Assembly (NCBI RefSeq): GCF_024807225.1
Contig: NZ_JANUCO010000001.1
Coordinates: forward strand, 2,852,001-2,916,000
Direction: 5' to 3'
From: Chryseobacterium ginsenosidimutans
GTDB taxonomy: Bacteria > Bacteroidota > Bacteroidia > Flavobacteriales > Weeksellaceae
DNA length: 64,000 bases
Shown here: piece by piece, positions 56,813-64,000 of the stretch
Position numbering within the stretch: the first letter of the stretch is position 1
How the letters are laid out: each line of letters opens with the position of its first letter
Translations under genes and position numbers: made by a program
Notes under the pieces: generated by a model
The model's database searches: none
The model's input: the letters and a program-made list of their open reading frames with translations, nothing else
Told to the model about the DNA's origin: nothing

Positions 56813-57955
56813 ATGCACAACAATTTACTGAAAGATAAAAAAGTAGCCATCATCGGAGCCGGACCGGTTGGTCTTACAATGGCAAGATTACTACAACAAA
56901 ACGGAGTAGAAGTCACTGTTCATGAAAGAGATAAAGATTCCGACGCCAGAATTTGGGGCGGCACTCTTGATCTTCATAAAGTTTCCGGACAGAAAGCTTT
57001 AAAAGAAGCCGGACTGCTGGAGAAATATTATGAAATGGCTATTCCGATGGGGGTAAATTTTGCGGATGAAAAAGGTAATATATTAGCTACCGTAGAAATA
57101 ACTTCTGAAAATCAATTTGACAATCCTGAAATCAACCGTAATGATTTAAGAAAAATTTTGCTTGAAAGTTTAAAAAATGACACTGTAATTTGGGACAGGA
57201 AATTAACGAATCTTGAAGAAAACAACGGAAAATGGCTGTTGGAATTTGAAAACAATCCCAATGAAACTGCTGATTTTGTGATCGTTGCCAATGGTGGAAT
57301 GTCGAAAGTAAGAAATTACGTTACCAATACCAAGATTGAAGATACCGGAACATTTATTCTTCAGGGAGATGTTCCGCAACCGGAAATGAATTGTCCTGAA
57401 TTTTATCACTTGTGTGACGGAAAAAGACTGATGAATTCTCATAATGGCAATTTATTGGTCGCAAATCCTTATAATAATGGAGCTTTAACCTATGGTCTAA
57501 TTTTCAAAACTCCTGAAGAATGGAGTCATGGATCTGAACTCAATTTCCAAAATACAGAAGAAGTTATTGATTTTCTATCTCAGAAACTCTCAGATTGGGA
57601 TGATGTTTATCAAAAACTATTTCAGGCAACAACATTTTTTGCAGGATTGCCGACAAGAAAGCTTCCGATAGACAAACCTTGGGAATCCGATCGCCCTTTA
57701 CCGATCACATTAATCGGTGACGCAGCGCATCTCATGCCGCCGTTTGCCGGACAAGGCGTGAATATAGGATTGGTGGATGCTTTACATCTATCAGACAATT
57801 TATTGAACGGGCAATTTGCGACCATCGAAGAAGCTATTTTGGATTACGAAGAAAAAATGTTTGTCTATGCAAAAGAAGCGCAATCCGAATCCAGTGAAAA
57901 CGAAATAGAAATGCACCATCCGGATTTTTCTTTTCTGAAATTTATGAACCATTAA
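56813..57955 (+). CDS. Tet(X)-like FAD-dependent monooxygenase (tetracycline destructase family)
   Basis: A 380-residue flavin monooxygenase. KVAIIGAGPVGLTMARLLQQ (FAD loop, G15-G20), ARIWGGTLDLHKVSGQKA, EINRNDLRKILLESL, DTVIWDRKL, VANGGMSKVR and PITLIGDAAHLMPPFAGQG (297-315) all closely track the Tet(X) sequence I know, over the whole length. In the tetracycline-binding part, the segment that reads GALHFG in Tet(X) is GALTYG here, and ANP is preceded by V rather than F, so activity on tetracyclines may differ. A plain FAD monooxygenase annotation would be correct but understated. A terminator follows. Confidence 0.88.
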   Translation: MHNNLLKDKKVAIIGAGPVGLTMARLLQQNGVEVTVHERDKDSDARIWGGTLDLHKVSGQKALKEAGLLEKYYEMAIPMGVNFADEKGNILATVEITSENQFDNPEINRNDLRKILLESLKNDTVIWDRKLTNLEENNGKWLLEFENNPNETADFVIVANGGMSKVRNYVTNTKIEDTGTFILQGDVPQPEMNCPEFYHLCDGKRLMNSHNGNLLVANPYNNGALTYGLIFKTPEEWSHGSELNFQNTEEVIDFLSQKLSDWDDVYQKLFQATTFFAGLPTRKLPIDKPWESDRPLPITLIGDAAHLMPPFAGQGVNIGLVDALHLSDNLLNGQFATIEEAILDYEEKMFVYAKEAQSESSENEIEMHHPDFSFLKFMNH

Positions 57956-58033
57956 AAAGTTATCATATATATAAGATAATTATCCGGGAAAATTTACCGA
58001 AAGATTGATGTTTACTCAATATTTTTTGCCCTT

Positions 58034-58060
58034 AAAACTTCTCCAAAGGGGGAGTTTTTT
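58034..58060 (+). terminator. Terminator after the Tet(X)-like gene
   Basis: AAAACTTCTCC pairs with GGGGGAGTTTT around AAA (two G-T pairs), followed by T residues. Confidence 0.7.
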
Positions 58061-58362
58061 TTCATCTTTTTTTCCAAATCTCCCTTCAGCTCGCGTTTTT
58101 CTGAATAATTTTCATCTTAGATTTTTTAAAAAAGCCATTTATCTTTATTAAAATAACAAGTATATGAACGATTTGATACAAAATATTGATCGATAATGTA
58201 CAAGAAAATTAATATTAAAAAACCGCTTCAGATCGCATCATCTGTTTTATAACTTTAAGAAAATCATTGAGATAAATTATAAAACGAAATACTCAACGAT
58301 TGGCATTTATATTAATGAAATATTAAATAATAAAAATATTTAATTATTTTTTTTGAAAAGGA
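58061..58362. other. Intergenic region before the peptide gene
   Basis: AT-rich, with only very short open frames (such as MYKKINIKKPLQIASSVL) that I do not consider supported. No repeat was recognised. Confidence 0.35.
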
Positions 58363-58393
58363 TTTGCACATATAGTAATTATTCTTATCTTCG
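58363..58393 (+). promoter_or_regulatory. Promoter of the GG-leader peptide gene
   Basis: TTTG at 58363-58366, a 19-base spacer and TATCTTCG at 58386-58393 match the Bacteroidota -33/-7 arrangement (TTTG...TAnnTTTG with one change). The ATG lies 31 bases further on. Confidence 0.6.
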
Positions 58394-58424
58394 AGTTGTA
58401 TTAATCATATAAATATTTATACTC

Positions 58425-58709
58425 ATGAAAAACTTAAAAAAATTGAACAGAAACGAGTTGAAAACTATCTCAGGAGCAGGATTATTAGATAACATCTTTG
58501 GTGTTGCTAATGGTTTAGGTCACGTAGTTTCAAATACTGTAAACGGTGTTGGTACTGTTGTTGGTGGCACTTTAAATGGTGTTGGTGGCGTAGTAGGTGG
58601 TACTGTAGCTGGTCTAGGTGGTGTATTAACTGGTACATTATGCCAAGTACAATGCGTAGTAAACGGTGTTGTATCTATCAGACTACTTGCATGTGGATCT
58701 ACTTGTTAA
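58425..58709 (+). CDS. Bacteriocin-like peptide with double-glycine-type leader, 11-residue glycine repeats and CX3C tail
   Basis: A 94-residue precursor. The leader MKNLKKLNRNELKTISGA fits the GG-leader pattern: L7 (-12), E11 (-8), L12 (-7), I15 (-4), G17-A18 at the cut. The core carries four 11-residue repeats: GLGHVVSNTVN (30-40), GVGTVVGGTLN, GVGGVVGGTVA and GLGGVLTGTLC (to 73). The end has C73xxxC77 and C90xxxC94, which could pair into a helical hairpin. It has its own promoter and terminator, but no transporter, peptidase or immunity gene lies next to it. Bacteriocin-like function is an inference from the leader. Confidence 0.75.
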   Translation: MKNLKKLNRNELKTISGAGLLDNIFGVANGLGHVVSNTVNGVGTVVGGTLNGVGGVVGGTVAGLGGVLTGTLCQVQCVVNGVVSIRLLACGSTC

Positions 58710-58735
58710 GATAAACAACTACAAGTAAGGTATAG

Positions 58736-58760
58736 CCGCTCTTTTTAGAGCGGTTTTTTT
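58736..58760 (+). terminator. Terminator of the peptide gene
   Basis: CCGCTCT and AGAGCGG form a perfect 7-base stem around TTTT, followed by seven T. Confidence 0.8.
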
Positions 58761-58939
58761 ATGTACTTATATTTTATAAGCTACCTTATCAATTCCACTA
58801 TAGGGAAAAGATAATTAAAAACATAAATTTACACTCAAAAGGAAAAAAGTACAATAATTAAGCACTTTTAGGCTTTACATTTACTCTTAAACCACCATAC
58901 CTTTGTGTCAGAAATAAATAACAAAACAAATAATTTATT

Positions 58940-59989
58940 ATGAAAACAACATTTATCAAAGGTATCGCCTTAACAGCTATGACATTTTTAAGTTTAAATT
59001 CAAATCTTTTTGCTCAGCAAAATCCTGCCGCACAAGACCCGAACATTTCAAAAGAAATAAGAGGTTTTCTGAAAGTATTGAATAGCGGAGACGGAAAACC
59101 TTTAGAAACCCTATCTCCAAAAGACGCAAGACTGGTTTTGGTAGGGGCACAAAAATCTGTTACTTATGATTACTCAGATATTGAAGAGTCCGAAAGAACC
59201 ATTACTCAGGACGGACAAACTATAAAAATTCATATTGTAAAACCAAAAGGTGCAAAAGCAGGATTGCCAGTATTTATGTTCTTCCACGGTGGTGGTTGGG
59301 TGTTGGGAGATTATCCTACTCATAAAAGATTGGTGAGAGATTTAGTCGTAAACAGTGGAGCAGTAGCGGTTTTTCCGGATTACACTCCTTCTCCTGAAGC
59401 AAAATTCCCTGTTGCGATTAATCAGGCATATGCTGCAACAAAATGGGTAGCCCAAAACAGTAAAGAAATAGGCGTCGACGGAAGCAAACTTGCCGTAGTA
59501 GGAAACAGCGTTGGGGGAAATATGGCTGCAGTAGTAGCTTTAATGGCAAAAGATAAAAACGGACCGAAAATTTCTCAGCAAATTCTTCTTTGGCCGGTTA
59601 CAGATTCAGATTTTTCAAGAGAATCTTATACAAAGTTTGCTCAGGAAAGATTTTTAACAACTCCATTAATGCAATGGATGTGGGATAATTATTTACCTGA
59701 TCTTAGTGAACGCAAAAATAAATACGCATCACCTTTACAAGCTTCTCTAAACGAGTTAAAAGACCTACCTCCAACACTAATTCAGGTGGCAGAAAATGAT
59801 ATTTTACATGATGAAGGAGTCGCTTACGGAAGAAAATTAGACGAAGCAGGAGTTCCCACAACCGTTACAGAATATAAAGGATTCATTCACGATTATGGAA
59901 TGCTGAATCCGCTAGCTCAGATTCCTGCTATCAAAGAATCTGTTCTGGATGCCGCTTCTACATTAAAAAGAGCATTATTTACAAAATAA
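58940..59989 (+). CDS. Secreted alpha/beta hydrolase, hormone-sensitive lipase-like
   Basis: A 349-residue esterase. The N-terminus MKTTFIKGIALTAMTFLSLN and the following NLFAQ form a signal peptide, so it is exported. The oxyanion motif is FFHGGGWVLGDY, the nucleophile is the serine in VVGNSVGGNMAA, and the acid and histidine are in AENDILHDEG and KGFIHDYGML. This is the HSL/arylacetamide deacetylase group (carboxylic ester hydrolases). A long hairpin terminator follows. The natural ester is unknown. Confidence 0.9.
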   Translation: MKTTFIKGIALTAMTFLSLNSNLFAQQNPAAQDPNISKEIRGFLKVLNSGDGKPLETLSPKDARLVLVGAQKSVTYDYSDIEESERTITQDGQTIKIHIVKPKGAKAGLPVFMFFHGGGWVLGDYPTHKRLVRDLVVNSGAVAVFPDYTPSPEAKFPVAINQAYAATKWVAQNSKEIGVDGSKLAVVGNSVGGNMAAVVALMAKDKNGPKISQQILLWPVTDSDFSRESYTKFAQERFLTTPLMQWMWDNYLPDLSERKNKYASPLQASLNELKDLPPTLIQVAENDILHDEGVAYGRKLDEAGVPTTVTEYKGFIHDYGMLNPLAQIPAIKESVLDAASTLKRALFTK

Positions 59990-60010
59990 TTTTTTAACTC
60001 TTTAATTAAT

Positions 60011-60044
60011 AAAAATTCTTGTCGGGTTCGATGAGAATTTTTTT
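60011..60044 (+). terminator. Terminator after the alpha/beta hydrolase gene
   Basis: AAAATTCT and AGAATTTT form the outer stem, extended inward with G-T pairs, and are followed by T residues. Confidence 0.7.
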
Positions 60045-60129
60045 TGCATTTTAACATGTCCTAAACTGTATAATTTTTGTCCTTTGAGACTAATTCTATT
60101 ATTAATACTTTTACACAGTAAAATAGGAT

Positions 60130-61173
60130 ATGGAAAATCTCATACAGCTTCAGAAAAAGAAAAAAGTCATTATTGTTGCAATGACGGGCAATACGCTTCT
60201 TTATTTGGCGGGACCAACCGACGTATTTTTTCATGCTAATAAATATTTGCAGGAAGCAGGAATCGAAAACGGATATGAAGTTCTAGTCGTTTCTCCGACT
60301 ACCAGCAAAAAAGTAGAAACAGAAACCGGAATCATTATCGATTGTCAGTATTCCGCGATGGATTTTAATGATGAAATTGATACTTTGATCATTGCAGGAA
60401 ATGATTTTGGCGAATTAAGTCAGGCTGCTTTACAGGAATTTTACAGCTGGCTGTCGACAAGAAATAGAGAAAATACTCGAAGAATTGCTTCAATTTGTGG
60501 TGGTTCGTTTGCGTTAGCGAAAGCCGGAATGCTCGATGGACGTAAAGCGACAACGCATTGGTATTTAGCCGAAAGAATGAAAAAAGCATATCCGAATATT
60601 AAAGTAAATTCCAATCCTTTTTACATCAACAGCGACGACGGCCATATCTTCACTTCCGCCGGAGTAACGACAGGAATCGACCTTTCGATTGCTTTGGTAG
60701 AACATGATTTTGGGAAAGATATTGCCATAAGAGTTGCCCGAAAATTGGTATTTTACCTGAACAGACCGGGTCTTCAGTCACAATTCGGAAGCTTAGTTCA
60801 GGAATACGAATCGGGACATATTGCACAAAAAACCCAGCAATGGCTTACTGAACATTTACATGAAAGGTTAGACGTTAATCAGGTTGCGGAATATATGAAT
60901 ATGAGCACGAGGAACTTTACCCGCGTTTTCACCAAACAGACAGGCGTTTCACCAGCAAAATTTATCGAAAAACTGAGGGTTGAAAAAGCCCGTAAATATT
61001 TAGAAAATACAGACATTCCTATTGAAAGAGTTGCAGAGCACTGTGGTCTTGGCGGATTAGTGTCGATGAGAAGGATTTTTTTAAGACATTTAATGACCAC
61101 ACCTTCAGATTACAGAAGAGCGTTTCAATCTGCCAAATATCCTGATATGGATCATCTTACAGAAATTGCATGA
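60130..61173 (+). CDS. GlxA/FtrA-type regulator (DJ-1/PfpI domain plus AraC domain)
   Basis: A 347-residue regulator. The N-terminal DJ-1/PfpI-like domain (about 10-200) contains IASICGGSFALAKAGMLDGR with the nucleophile-elbow cysteine and TSAGVTTGIDLSIALVE. The C-terminal AraC helix-turn-helix pair (about 225-330) includes NQVAEYMNMSTRNFTRVF and ERVAEHCGLGGLVSMRRIF. This is the GlxA family. It lies upstream of an EmrB-type pump on the same strand, 148 bases away, and may control it; this is an inference from position only. Confidence 0.9.
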   Translation: MENLIQLQKKKKVIIVAMTGNTLLYLAGPTDVFFHANKYLQEAGIENGYEVLVVSPTTSKKVETETGIIIDCQYSAMDFNDEIDTLIIAGNDFGELSQAALQEFYSWLSTRNRENTRRIASICGGSFALAKAGMLDGRKATTHWYLAERMKKAYPNIKVNSNPFYINSDDGHIFTSAGVTTGIDLSIALVEHDFGKDIAIRVARKLVFYLNRPGLQSQFGSLVQEYESGHIAQKTQQWLTEHLHERLDVNQVAEYMNMSTRNFTRVFTKQTGVSPAKFIEKLRVEKARKYLENTDIPIERVAEHCGLGGLVSMRRIFLRHLMTTPSDYRRAFQSAKYPDMDHLTEIA

Positions 61174-61321
61174 GTTTAATTTAACTTAATTTTTTTTCGA
61201 AATAATTCCTGAAATACCGATCGTAAGATTGAGTGTTAAGAATTTTTTATGTCTTTATTTTTATTTAAATCTTTATTGATTCGAATGGTTTTTACCCGTC
61301 GAAGTTTATTGTACTATAATT

Positions 61322-62869
61322 ATGTTTAGAAAAAATTTATTAATTATTACAGTCCTTTTGGCTGCTGTAATGGAACTTATAGACGCAACGATCGTGAATG
61401 TTGCCCTTTCTCACATGAGTGGAAATCTGGGAGCTACGATTGAAGATACGTCATGGGTCATAACTTCGTATTCGATTGCAAATGTGATCATTATTCCAAT
61501 AACCAGTTTTTTAACCGCTAAATTAGGAAGACGGAATTACTACATCGGTTCTATCGTAATTTTTACCATTTGTTCGGTGATGTGTGGACTTTCCAATGAT
61601 ATATGGACGCTCGTTTTCTTTCGTTTTATTCAGGGATTGGGAGGTGGAGCTTTGCTTTCTGTTTCACAAGCTGTTATTTTTGAGCAGTTTCCAAAAGAAA
61701 AACATTCGGTTGCAGGAGCTATTTTCGGAATCGGGGTTTTTATAGGACCTACAATCGGACCAACTTTGGGCGGATATATTGTAGATCATTTTTCATGGCC
61801 TTGGATTTTCTTTGTAAATATTCCGGTGGGGATTATTGCCATTGTTTCATGCTTTTTCCTGTTAACAGAACCTCCGGTAAAAGCCATCGTTAAAAAAATC
61901 GACTGGACGGGAATTGCCTTGCTTGCAATCGGAGTCGGAACCCTACAAACCGTCTTGGAAAGGGGAGAAACTGAAGACTGGTTTGCTACAGGATATATCG
62001 TCTGGTTTAGTATTATTGCAATTATTTCATTGGCATCTTTCATTTATTGGGAACTGAAGATCTCAAATCCTGTCGTTGATCTTACGGTACTAAAAAGTAA
62101 AACATTAAGCATTGCCGCCATTTTAACATTTATAACCGGAGTCGGATTGTATGGCTCTATTTTCATTACGCCTATTATTGCTCAGCGTTTGCTTGGTTTT
62201 ACGCCTTTACAGACCGGTGAAATTATGCTTCCCGGAGCTTTACTCGCTGTTTTAGCTTTAATAATTTCCGGACGACTGATGCAGAAAGGGTTGTCTCCGG
62301 TGTATATTGTTGCCATGGGTTATATTCTTTTCATTTATTTTAACTGGCATATGGCGCATATGAGTTTAGACGCTTCGGCAGAATACATTGCTTTTTCATT
62401 GATTTTCAGGTCGGTCGGAATGGCTTTTCTCGCTGTTCCTTTAACCACTATGGCGGTATCATCTCTTCAGGCAAAAGATATTCCGCAAGGTGCTGCACTT
62501 AATAATATGATGCGTCAATTGGGCGGTTCTTTCGGAATTTCAATTATCAATACTTATTATGTAAGGAGAACTTGGGTGCATCGAAACGACTTGGTTTCCC
62601 ATTTAACTTACACCGACACAAGCGTTATGGAACGAATCAATAAATCTGTCAATTATTTTATGGCAAAAGGATTCAATTATTATGATGCTCATACCAAAGC
62701 CATTGCATTGCTGGAAGCGCAGGTTGTAAAACAAACATCCGTGCTTAGTTATCTCGATGCTTTTTATGCTCTCGGAGCGTGTTTCATTCTTACGATGCCA
62801 CTTTTATTTTTTGTCCGAATGAAAAAGAAAGCTCCAAACGAACAAAAAGTTATTATTTCTGATCATTAA
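61322..62869 (+). CDS. EmrB/QacA-type MFS drug efflux transporter (DHA2, 14 helices)
   Basis: A 515-residue inner-membrane protein with about 14 hydrophobic helices. LIDATIVNVALSHMSGNLG is the D1 motif of the DHA2 family (antiporter motif at helix 1), LTAKLGRRNYY is the loop after helix 2, and GVFIGPTIGPTLGGYIVDHFSWPWIF is motif C (antiporter signature) in part. Such pumps expel toxic organic compounds with proton exchange, usually with an EmrA-type partner and outer-membrane channel; neither lies next to this gene. The natural substrate is unknown. Confidence 0.92.
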   Translation: MFRKNLLIITVLLAAVMELIDATIVNVALSHMSGNLGATIEDTSWVITSYSIANVIIIPITSFLTAKLGRRNYYIGSIVIFTICSVMCGLSNDIWTLVFFRFIQGLGGGALLSVSQAVIFEQFPKEKHSVAGAIFGIGVFIGPTIGPTLGGYIVDHFSWPWIFFVNIPVGIIAIVSCFFLLTEPPVKAIVKKIDWTGIALLAIGVGTLQTVLERGETEDWFATGYIVWFSIIAIISLASFIYWELKISNPVVDLTVLKSKTLSIAAILTFITGVGLYGSIFITPIIAQRLLGFTPLQTGEIMLPGALLAVLALIISGRLMQKGLSPVYIVAMGYILFIYFNWHMAHMSLDASAEYIAFSLIFRSVGMAFLAVPLTTMAVSSLQAKDIPQGAALNNMMRQLGGSFGISIINTYYVRRTWVHRNDLVSHLTYTDTSVMERINKSVNYFMAKGFNYYDAHTKAIALLEAQVVKQTSVLSYLDAFYALGACFILTMPLLFFVRMKKKAPNEQKVIISDH

Positions 62870-63295
62870 TAAAAGCTGTTTAAACAAATAAAAAATTACC
62901 ACAAAAGGAGCAAAAGCAATTATTGCTTTAAAATTTCATTTATTTAGAAATCAGTAATTTACAAAAGAATAAAAATCAAAACTGAAAAGACTTTGTGTTC
63001 ATTGCTGAGTGAAACGCCTTTGCGAACTTAAAAACGTTTAGTAGTTAAAAAAAATCTTTGCGGACTCGGCGTTAAAAAAACATTCAATAAAATCAAAGAT
63101 TTTCAAAAGCTAATGTGTTAATATATCGTTACTTTCATGCTCAAAATAAAATTTTGAACAAGTCCAATATTTTATCGTTAAAAATAAAAACTTATTATAA
63201 AAAAACCGTTAAATTAGATCAGATATCCAAAATTTGAAACTAATTTGGATGATGGCAGAATACTTGTATTGATCTGACTAAATTAAAGTAAACGC
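62870..63295. other. Intergenic region with family C and 24-base repeats
   Basis: A family C block begins at about 62896 and an exact copy of the 24-base GCTGAGTG...GCGAAC motif is at 63004-63027. No small gene was recognised. Confidence 0.45.
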
Positions 63296-64000
63296 ATGGA
63301 AAAAAGTATTGATATCAGAATGGTTCCCGAGAAAAATTCTGAAGCACATAATAAATTTTACACTGAAATTATTAGCGGATTAAAAGACAATCCAAAACAT
63401 TTACTTTCTAAATATTTTTATGATGAAAAAGGAGATGTTTTTTTTCAGAACATCATGAAAATGCCTGAATATTACCTTACAAACTGTGAATTGGAGATCT
63501 TTACAGAAAAAAAAGAGGAATTGGCAAAAGCAATCAAAGCGTACGACGAACCTTTCGACTTGATAGAACTTGGCGCAGGAGACGCTACAAAATCCTCTTT
63601 TTTACTGGATTATCTCGTGAAACAAAAAGCAGATTTTACTTATATGCCAATTGATATTTCGGGAAATATCATTTCTATATTACAAAATAATCTTACCAAT
63701 AAAATACCTGATTTACAGATCATTGGTCTGAATGGAGAATATCTTGAAATGCTGGATAAAGCCAATAAAATATCTTCAAAAAGAAAAGTTATCCTATTTC
63801 TGGGCAGTAATATCGGAAATATGGAGCAGGAAGAAGCGTACCAGTTTTGCAAAGAACTTAAGCAAAAACTCAACTCTGGAGATATTCTTATTATCGGCTT
63901 TGATGTAAAGAAAAATCCTCATACCATTTTGAATGCTTATAATGATAAAACAGGCATCACAGCAGCTTTTAACCTGAATCTTCTGGATCGCATCAATCGC
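63296..64000 (+). CDS. egtD: L-histidine N-alpha-methyltransferase-like protein, cut by the window end
   Basis: The first 235 codons of a SAM-dependent methyltransferase of the EgtD family are present, and the frame runs off the right edge. YFYDEKGDVFFQNIMKMPEYYLTNCELEIF is the typical opening in part, FDLIELGAGDATKSSFLLDYL the SAM site and VILFLGSNIGNM the second. EgtD trimethylates histidine in ergothioneine synthesis. The EgtB partner is not in the window; it may lie beyond the edge. The gene could also be a related DUF2260-type methyltransferase. Confidence 0.85.
   Translation, partial: MEKSIDIRMVPEKNSEAHNKFYTEIISGLKDNPKHLLSKYFYDEKGDVFFQNIMKMPEYYLTNCELEIFTEKKEELAKAIKAYDEPFDLIELGAGDATKSSFLLDYLVKQKADFTYMPIDISGNIISILQNNLTNKIPDLQIIGLNGEYLEMLDKANKISSKRKVILFLGSNIGNMEQEEAYQFCKELKQKLNSGDILIIGFDVKKNPHTILNAYNDKTGITAAFNLNLLDRINR

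Noticed and set aside
58141..58260. Short frames before the peptide gene, such as MYKKINIKKPLQIASSVL
   Set aside because: Only 18 residues, no ribosome-binding or terminator signals, and no recognisable homology.
1..64000. tRNA, rRNA, CRISPR, phage or IS genes
   Set aside because: I looked for cloverleaf-type sequences, regularly spaced repeats, transposase and integrase motifs by eye and saw none; a dedicated search would be more sensitive.

Overview
The window looks like chromosomal DNA from a flavobacterium of the Chryseobacterium/Elizabethkingia group (Bacteroidota). It is AT-rich, promoters carry the Bacteroidota -7 element TAnnTTTG rather than sigma70 boxes, classical Shine-Dalgarno sequences are scarce, and the gene families fit (TonB receptors, DUF3078, OmpH, fasciclin, many AraC regulators and aldo/keto reductases). 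No phage, IS element, CRISPR array, rRNA or tRNA was seen. The genus is an inference from protein style, not a database result.

Layout. 0-10.3 kb: oxidoreductases, an AraC regulator, a CAT-like acetyltransferase, an HTH gene, an MBL hydrolase, an MFS pump, a FrnE-like DsbA protein, a nucleosidase and a GNAT. 10.3-16.4 kb: the four-gene ligase-associated DNA repair set on the minus strand (MBL exonuclease, ATP-dependent ligase, Lhr-type helicase, PdeM phosphoesterase). 16.5-25.6 kb: a hydroxamate siderophore locus on the minus strand (TonB receptor, PLP decarboxylase, NIS synthetase fused to an acetyltransferase, FAD N-hydroxylase, MATE exporter). 25.9-32.3 kb: a MocR regulator divergent from a biotin operon, di-iron-like protein-bioF-bioD-bioB-bioA. 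32.3-38 kb: GNAT, AraC, aldo/keto reductase, SDRs, DUF421. 38.3-43.3 kb: a DUF3078 outer-membrane protein, then two ferritin-like proteins and a fasciclin protein divergent from an ECF sigma/anti-sigma pair. 43.4-55.8 kb: aldo/keto reductase, ClC channel, NDH-2, a large TonB-type protein, OmpH, SDR, AraC and HAD hydrolase. 55.9-64 kb: a broken AraC gene next to a Tet(X)-like monooxygenase, a GG-leader glycine-repeat peptide, an alpha/beta hydrolase, a GlxA-type regulator, an EmrB-type pump and the start of egtD.

The main observations are these. (1) Five genes (MATE, PLP decarboxylase, aldo/keto reductase, TonB-type protein, AraC) each carry one extra base, and every time it is an extra A turning GAAC into GAAAC, on either strand; this looks like a systematic sequencing or mutational signature rather than random decay. 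(2) The 94-residue peptide has a double-glycine-type leader, four exact-length 11-residue repeats and a CxxxC...CxxxC tail. (3) A protein with the E/ExxH/E/ExxH di-iron pattern opens the biotin operon, where a pimeloyl-supplying enzyme would be expected. (4) The ECF sigma factor has no ATG, GTG or TTG start that keeps its whole fold and probably starts at ATT; its anti-sigma factor starts at TTG.

Several families of short interspersed repeats, some MITE-like with terminal inverted repeats, occupy the intergenic gaps, and two hairpins of one family sit inside the siderophore and biotin operons.
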